Shown here: positions 59,512-64,000 of the stretch, piece by piece
How the letters are laid out: every line of letters starts with the position of its first letter
Numbering within the stretch: position 1 is the first letter of the stretch
The notes under the pieces: generated by a model
Seen by the model: only the letters and a program-made list of their open reading frames with translations
Told to the model about the DNA's origin: nothing
The model's database searches: none
Position numbers and translations under genes: made by a program
Assembly: GCA_963966185.1 (NCBI GenBank)
Contig: CAWZYM010000154.1
Span: 372,001-436,000, forward strand
Length of the DNA: 64,000 bases
Source: Rhabditoides inermis
Taxonomy: Eukaryota; Nematoda; Chromadorea; Rhabditida; Rhabditidae
Direction: 5' to 3'

Positions 59512-62500
59512 AGGCCTGTTTCTGTTTACAAGACTTTTCCCTACTTCTTTTCAAGTCGTATAGATCTTTTTCCTGTTCACAAGACTTTTCCCTACTTGTA
59601 TTTGAAGTCGTACAGACCATTTCCATGTTCACAAGACTTTTCCCTACTTGTATTTGAAGTCGTACAGACCTTTTCCCTCTTCACAAGACTGTTCACAAGA
59701 CTTTTCCCTACTTATTTTTGAAGTCGTATAGACCTTTTCCCTGTTCACAAGACTTTTCCCTACTTATATTTGAAGTCGTACAGACCTTTTTCCTGTTCAC
59801 AAGACTGTTCACAAGACTTTTTCCTACTTGTATTTCAAGTCGTATAGACCTTTTTCCTGTTCACAAGACTCTTCACAAGACTTTTCCCTACTTGTATTTC
59901 AAGTCGTATAGACCTTTTCCCTTTTCACAAGACTTTTCCCTACTTGTATTAGAAGTCGTATAGACTTTTTTCCTGTTCACAAGACTTTTCCCTACTTGTA
60001 TTTGAAGTCGTATAGACCTTTTCCCTTTTTACAAGACTTTTCCCTACTTGTGTTTGAAGTCGTATATACCTTTTCCCTGTTCACAAGACTTTTCCCTACT
60101 TTTATTTGAAGTCGTATAGACCTTTTTCCTGTTCCCTACTTGTTTTTGAAGTCGTATAGACCTTTTCCCTGTTCACAAGACTTTTATCTATTTATATTTG
60201 AAGTCGTATAGACTATTTTCCTGTTCACAAGACTGTTCACAAGACCTTTTGAAGTCGTATAGACCTTTTCCCTTTTCACAAGACTTTTCCCTACTTGTAC
60301 TTGAAGTCGTAAAGACCTTTTCCCTGTTCACAAGACTTTTCCCTACTTATGTTTGAAGTCGTATAGACCTTTTTCCCGGTTCACAAGACTTTTCACAAGA
60401 CGTTTCCCTACTTGTATTTGAAGTCGTAAATACCTTTTTCCTGTTCACAAGACTTTTCCCTATTTGTATTAGAAGTCGTGTAGACCTTTTTTCTGTTCAC
60501 AAGACTTTTCCCTACTTGTATTTGAAGTCGTATAGACCTTTTCCCTTTTCACAAGACTTTTCCCTACTTGTACTTGAAGTCGTATAGACCTTTTCCCTGT
60601 TCACAAGACTTTTCCCTACTTCTACTTGGAGTCGTATAGACCTTTTTCCTGTTCACAAGACTCATCCCTGCTTGTATTTAAAGTCGTATAGACCTTTTTC
60701 CTGTTCACAAGACTTTTCTCTACTTGTATTTGAAGTCGTATAGACCTTTGCCCTGTTCACAAGACCTTTCCCTACTTGTAGTTTAAGTCATATAGACCTT
60801 TTCCTTTTTCACAAGACTTTTCCCTACTTGTACTTGAAGTCGTATAGACCTTTTCCCTGTTCACAAGACTTTTCCCTACTTGTATTGGAAGTCGTATAGA
60901 CCTTTTTCCTGTTCACAAGACTTTTCTCTACTTGTATTTGAAGTCGTATAGACCTTTTCCCTGTTCACAAGACTTTTCTCAAGACTTTTCCCTACTTGTA
61001 TTTGAAGTCGTATATACCTTTTCCCTGTTCACAAAATTTTTCCCTACTTGTTTTTTTTAAGTCCTATAGACCTTTTCCCTTTTCACAAGACTTTTCCCTA
61101 CTTGTATTCGAAGTCGTACAGACCATTTCCCTGTTCACAAGACTTTTTCCTACTTTTTTTTTAAAGTAGTATAAGCCTGTTTCTGTTTACAAGACTTTTC
61201 CCTACTTCTTTTCAAGTAAGTCGTATAGACCTTTTTCCTGTTCACAAGACTTTTCCCTACTTTTATTTGAAGTCGTACAGACCTTTTCCCTCTTCACAAG
61301 ACTGTTCACAAGACTTTTCCCTACTTATATTTGAAGTCGTATAGACCTTTTCCCTGTTCACAAGACTTTTCCCTACTTATATTTGAAGTCGTATAGACCT
61401 TTTTCCTGTTCACAAGACTGTTCACAAGACTTTTCCCTACTTGTTTTTCAAGTCGTATAGACCTTTTTCCTGTTCACAAGACTGTTCACAAGACTTTTCC
61501 CTACTTGTATTTCAAGTCGTATAGACCTTTTCCCTTTTCACAAGACTTTTCCCTACTTGTATTAGAAGTCGTATAGACTTTTTTCCTGTTCACAAGACTT
61601 TTCCCTACTTGTATTTGAAGTCGTATAGACCTTTTCCCTTTTTACAAGACTTTTCCCTATTTGTATTTGAAGTCGTATATACCTTTTCCCTGTTCACAAG
61701 ACTTTTCCCTACTTGTGTTTTAAGTCGTTTAGACCTTTTCCCTTTTCACAAGACTTTTCCCTACTTGTACTTGAAGTCGTATAGACCTTTTCCCTGTTCA
61801 CAAGACTTTTCCCTACTTGTATTTGAAGTCGTATAGACCTTTTTCCTGTTCACAAGACTTTTCTCTACTTGTATTTGAAATCGTATAGACCTTTTCCCTT
61901 TTTACAAGACTTTTCCCTATTTGTATTTGAAGTCGTATATACCTTTTCCCTGTTCACAAGACTTTTCCCTACTTGTGTTTTAAGTCGTTTAGACCTTTTC
62001 CCTGTTCACAAGACTTTTCCCTACTTGTATTTGAAGTCGTATATACCTTTTCCCTTTTCACAAGACTTTTCTCTACTTGTATTTGAAGTCGTATAGACCT
62101 TTTCCCTGTTCACAAGACTTTTCACAAGACTTTTCCCTACTTGTATTTGAAGTCGTATATACCTTTTCCCTGTTCACAAGACTTTACCCTACTTGTATTT
62201 TAAGTCGTATATACCTTTTCCCTTTTCACAAGACTTTTCCCTACTTGTACTTGAAGTCGTATAGACCTTTTCCCTGTTCACAAGACTGTTCACAAGACTT
62301 TTCCCTACTTATATTTGAAGTCGTTTAGACCTTTTTCCTGTTCACAAGACTGTTCACAAGACTTTTCCCTACTTGTATTTGAAGTCGTATAGACCTTTTC
62401 CCTGTTCACAAGATTTTTCCCTACTTGTAATTGAAGTCGTATATACCTTTTCCCTGTTCACAAGACTTCTCCCTACTTGTTTTTGAAGTCGTATAGACCT

Positions 62501-63700
62501 TTTCCCTGTTCACAAGACTTTTCCCTACTTGTAATTGAAGTCGTATATACCTTTTCCCTGTTCACAAGACTTTTCCCTACTTGTGTTTTAAGTCGTTTAG
62601 ACCTTTTCCCTTTTCACAAGACTTTTCCCTACTTGTACTTGAAGTCGTATAGATTTTTTCCCTGTTCACAAGACTTTTCCCTACTTGTATTTGAAGTCGT
62701 ATAGACCTTTTTCCTGTTCACAAGACTTTTCTCTACTTGTATTTGAAATCGTATAGACCTTTTCCCTGTTCACAAGACTTTTCACAAGACTTTTCCCTAC
62801 TTGTATTTGAAGTCGTATATACCTTTTCCCTTTTCACAAGACTTTTCTCTACTTGTATTTGAAGTCGTATAGACCTTTACCCTGTTCACAAGACTTTTCA
62901 CAAGACTTTTCCCTACTTGTATTTGAAGTCGTATATTCCTTTTCCCTGTTCACAAGACCTTTCCCTACTTGTATTTTAAGTCGTATAGACCTTTCCCCTT
63001 TTCACAAGACTTTTCCCTACTTGTATTTGAAGTCGTATAGACCTTTTTCCTGTTCACAAGACTTTTCTCTACTTGTGTTTGAAGTCGTATAGACCTTTTC
63101 CCTGTTCACAAGACTTTTCACAAGACTTTTCCCTACTTGTATTTGAAGTCGTATATACCTTTTCCCTGTTCACAAGACTTTTCCCTACTTGTAATTGAAG
63201 TCGTATATACCTTTTCCCTGTTCACAAGACTTCTCCCTACTTGTTTTTGAAGTCGTATATACCTTTTCCCTGTTCACAAAACTTTTCCCTACTTGTACTT
63301 GAAGTCGTTTAGACCCTTTCCCTGTTCACAAGACTTTTTCCTACTTACTTGTCCTTGAAGTCGTATAGACTTTTTTTCCTGTTCACAAGACTGTTCACAA
63401 GACTTTTCCCTACTTGTATTCGAAGTCGTACAGACCTTTCCCCTGTTCACACGACTTTTCCCTACTTGTATTTGAAGTCGTACAGACCATTTCCCTGTTC
63501 ACAAGACTTTTTCCTACTTTTTTTTAAAAGTAGTATAGGCCTGTTTCTGTTTACAAGACTTTTCCCTACTTCTTTTCAAGTCGTATAGACCTTTTCCCTG
63601 TTCACAAGACTTTTCCCTACTTGTATTTGAAGTCGTACAGACCATTTCCATGTTCACAAGACTTTTCCCTACTTGTATTTGAAGTCGTACAGACCTTTTC
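59512..63700. repeat. 4-kb HOR related to 25319-29500, ending in an S block
   Basis: Repeats 25319-29500 with an offset of 34,192-34,193 and the same 4,025-bp G-marker spacing (59512 to 63537). It shares the GACCTTTTGAAGTCG join (near 60245). It has TATATACCTTTTCCC and GAAATCGTATAG where the three tandem 4,078-bp copies have TATATAACTTTT and GAAATTG, so it branched before those changes or was converted. Private changes are TTCTACTTGGAG near 60620 and TTTTCCTTTTTCAC near 60799. Confidence 0.85.
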
Positions 63701-64000
63701 CCTCTTCACAACACTGTTCACAAGACTTTTCCCTACTTATATTTGAAGTCGTATAGACCTTTTCCCTGTTCACAAGACTTTTCCTACTTATATTTGAAGT
63801 CGTACAGACCTTTTTCCTGTTCACAAGACTGTTCACAAGACTTTTCCTACTTGTATTTCAAGTCGTATAGACCTTTTTCCTGTTCACAAGACTCTTCACA
63901 AGACTTTTCCCTACTTGTATTTCAAGTCGTATAGACTTTTCCTTTTCACAAGACTTTTCCCTACTTGTATTAGAAGTCGTATAGACTTTTTCCTGTTCAC
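63701..64000. repeat. Array continues to the window edge with rising base-level noise
   Basis: The same monomer order as about 13655-13960, but with repeated homopolymer losses: CTTTTCCTACTTA near 63779, GACTTTTCCTACTTG near 63840, GACTTTTCCTTTTCAC near 63934 and GACTTTTTCCTG near 63984. There is also a substitution, CACAACACTG, near 63708. The last unit is cut by the window edge. Confidence 0.85.

Larger units (their letters stand above)
1..64000. repeat. 52-bp satellite array with nested higher-order repeats (whole window)
   Basis: Every stretch I read is made of diverged copies of one 52-bp monomer in the same orientation. Recurring words are GAAGTCGTATAGACC, TTTTCCCTGTTCACAAGAC and CCCTACTTGTATTT. 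There is no unique-sequence gap, and no stretch over about 100 bases lacks these words. The + strand is pyrimidine-rich (21 T and 13 C per 52). Adjacent monomers differ by several substitutions or by a 12-bp cassette, while units spaced 1.0-8.6 kb apart are nearly identical, which is the signature of HOR organisation. Established knowledge: arrays like this are typical of eukaryotic heterochromatin. Inference: nuclear origin in an unidentified eukaryote. The family is not one I recognise. The array continues past both window edges. Confidence 0.97.

Noticed and set aside
958..63934. About a hundred + strand open frames of 60-127 codons with LKSYRPFPCSQDFSLLVFEVV-like translations
   Set aside because: They are translations of the satellite. 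They recur with every HOR, start at arbitrary TTG or similar codons in mid-monomer, and end at GTATAG or TTTTAA words of the repeat. Because 52 is not a multiple of three, the frame shifts each monomer, so there is no stable protein repeat. No start context, promoter or codon bias supports coding.
1..64000. CRISPR array (regular repeats at about 52-bp spacing)
   Set aside because: There are no unique spacers: the intervening bases are themselves repeated, and no cas-like sequence is present. The array is far too long and has HOR structure.
1..64000. Telomeric repeat, rDNA spacer, or known centromere box motif
   Set aside because: No short G-rich telomere-type unit and no rRNA-like sequence were seen. 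I looked for the 17-bp CENP-B box core (TTCG...CGGGA) and did not find it. The monomer does not match any common satellite I know.
1..64000. Transposon or IS insertions within the array
   Set aside because: I found no stretch lacking monomer words, no terminal inverted repeats, no target-site duplications and no transposase-like frame.

Overview
The whole 64,000-base window is one uninterrupted satellite array. I see no protein-coding gene, RNA gene, transposon, CRISPR array or unique-sequence island. The basic unit is a 52-bp monomer (clean example 1134-1185; about 38% GC and about 65% pyrimidine on the + strand). Roughly 1,200 copies lie head to tail in one orientation. An array of this size with nested higher-order repeats (HORs) points to nuclear heterochromatin of a eukaryote, such as a centromeric, pericentromeric, subtelomeric or sex/B-chromosome block. 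I do not recognise the monomer and cannot name the species.

The monomer has two diverged half-units (AGAC plus TTTTCCCT occurs twice) and a 12-bp cassette (CACAAGACTTTT or GTTCACAAGACT) present 0, 1 or 2 times, giving 40-, 52- and 64-bp monomers. Strings of distinct variants form HORs of about 3.3-4.1 kb. Each HOR carries a 'G marker', a monomer with an 8-bp-stem palindrome followed by AGGCCT, and usually an 'A marker', the same monomer with AAGCCT. HORs come in an F class and an S class. The S class lacks one monomer at a diagnostic position. The two tend to alternate, giving super-repeats of about 7.1-8.7 kb.

Layout: 1-1871, a 1,040-bp repeat (1.8 copies). 2195-6325, a 2,064-bp repeat (2 copies). 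6365-17163, F/S HORs that recur at 48946-59512. 15940-16715, a 388-bp duplication. 16390-28620, a 4,078-bp HOR (3 copies). 28640-29820, an S-class block. 29822-32095, a 1,469-bp duplication. 32200-34042, a copy of about 0.8-2.6 kb. 34043-38951, a segment full of single-base homopolymer indels that looks like an unpolished patch. 38963-56227, an 8.6-kb super-HOR (2 copies), each with an internal 1,376-bp duplication. 56228-63700, further F/S HORs, with base-level noise rising again from about 63370 to the end.

The open frames on both strands are satellite translations, not genes. The interest lies in the layered record of unequal exchange, the marker monomers that allow physical mapping, and the evidence on where the assembly is less reliable. 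Block boundaries were placed by eye against repeated landmarks and may be off by tens of bases.
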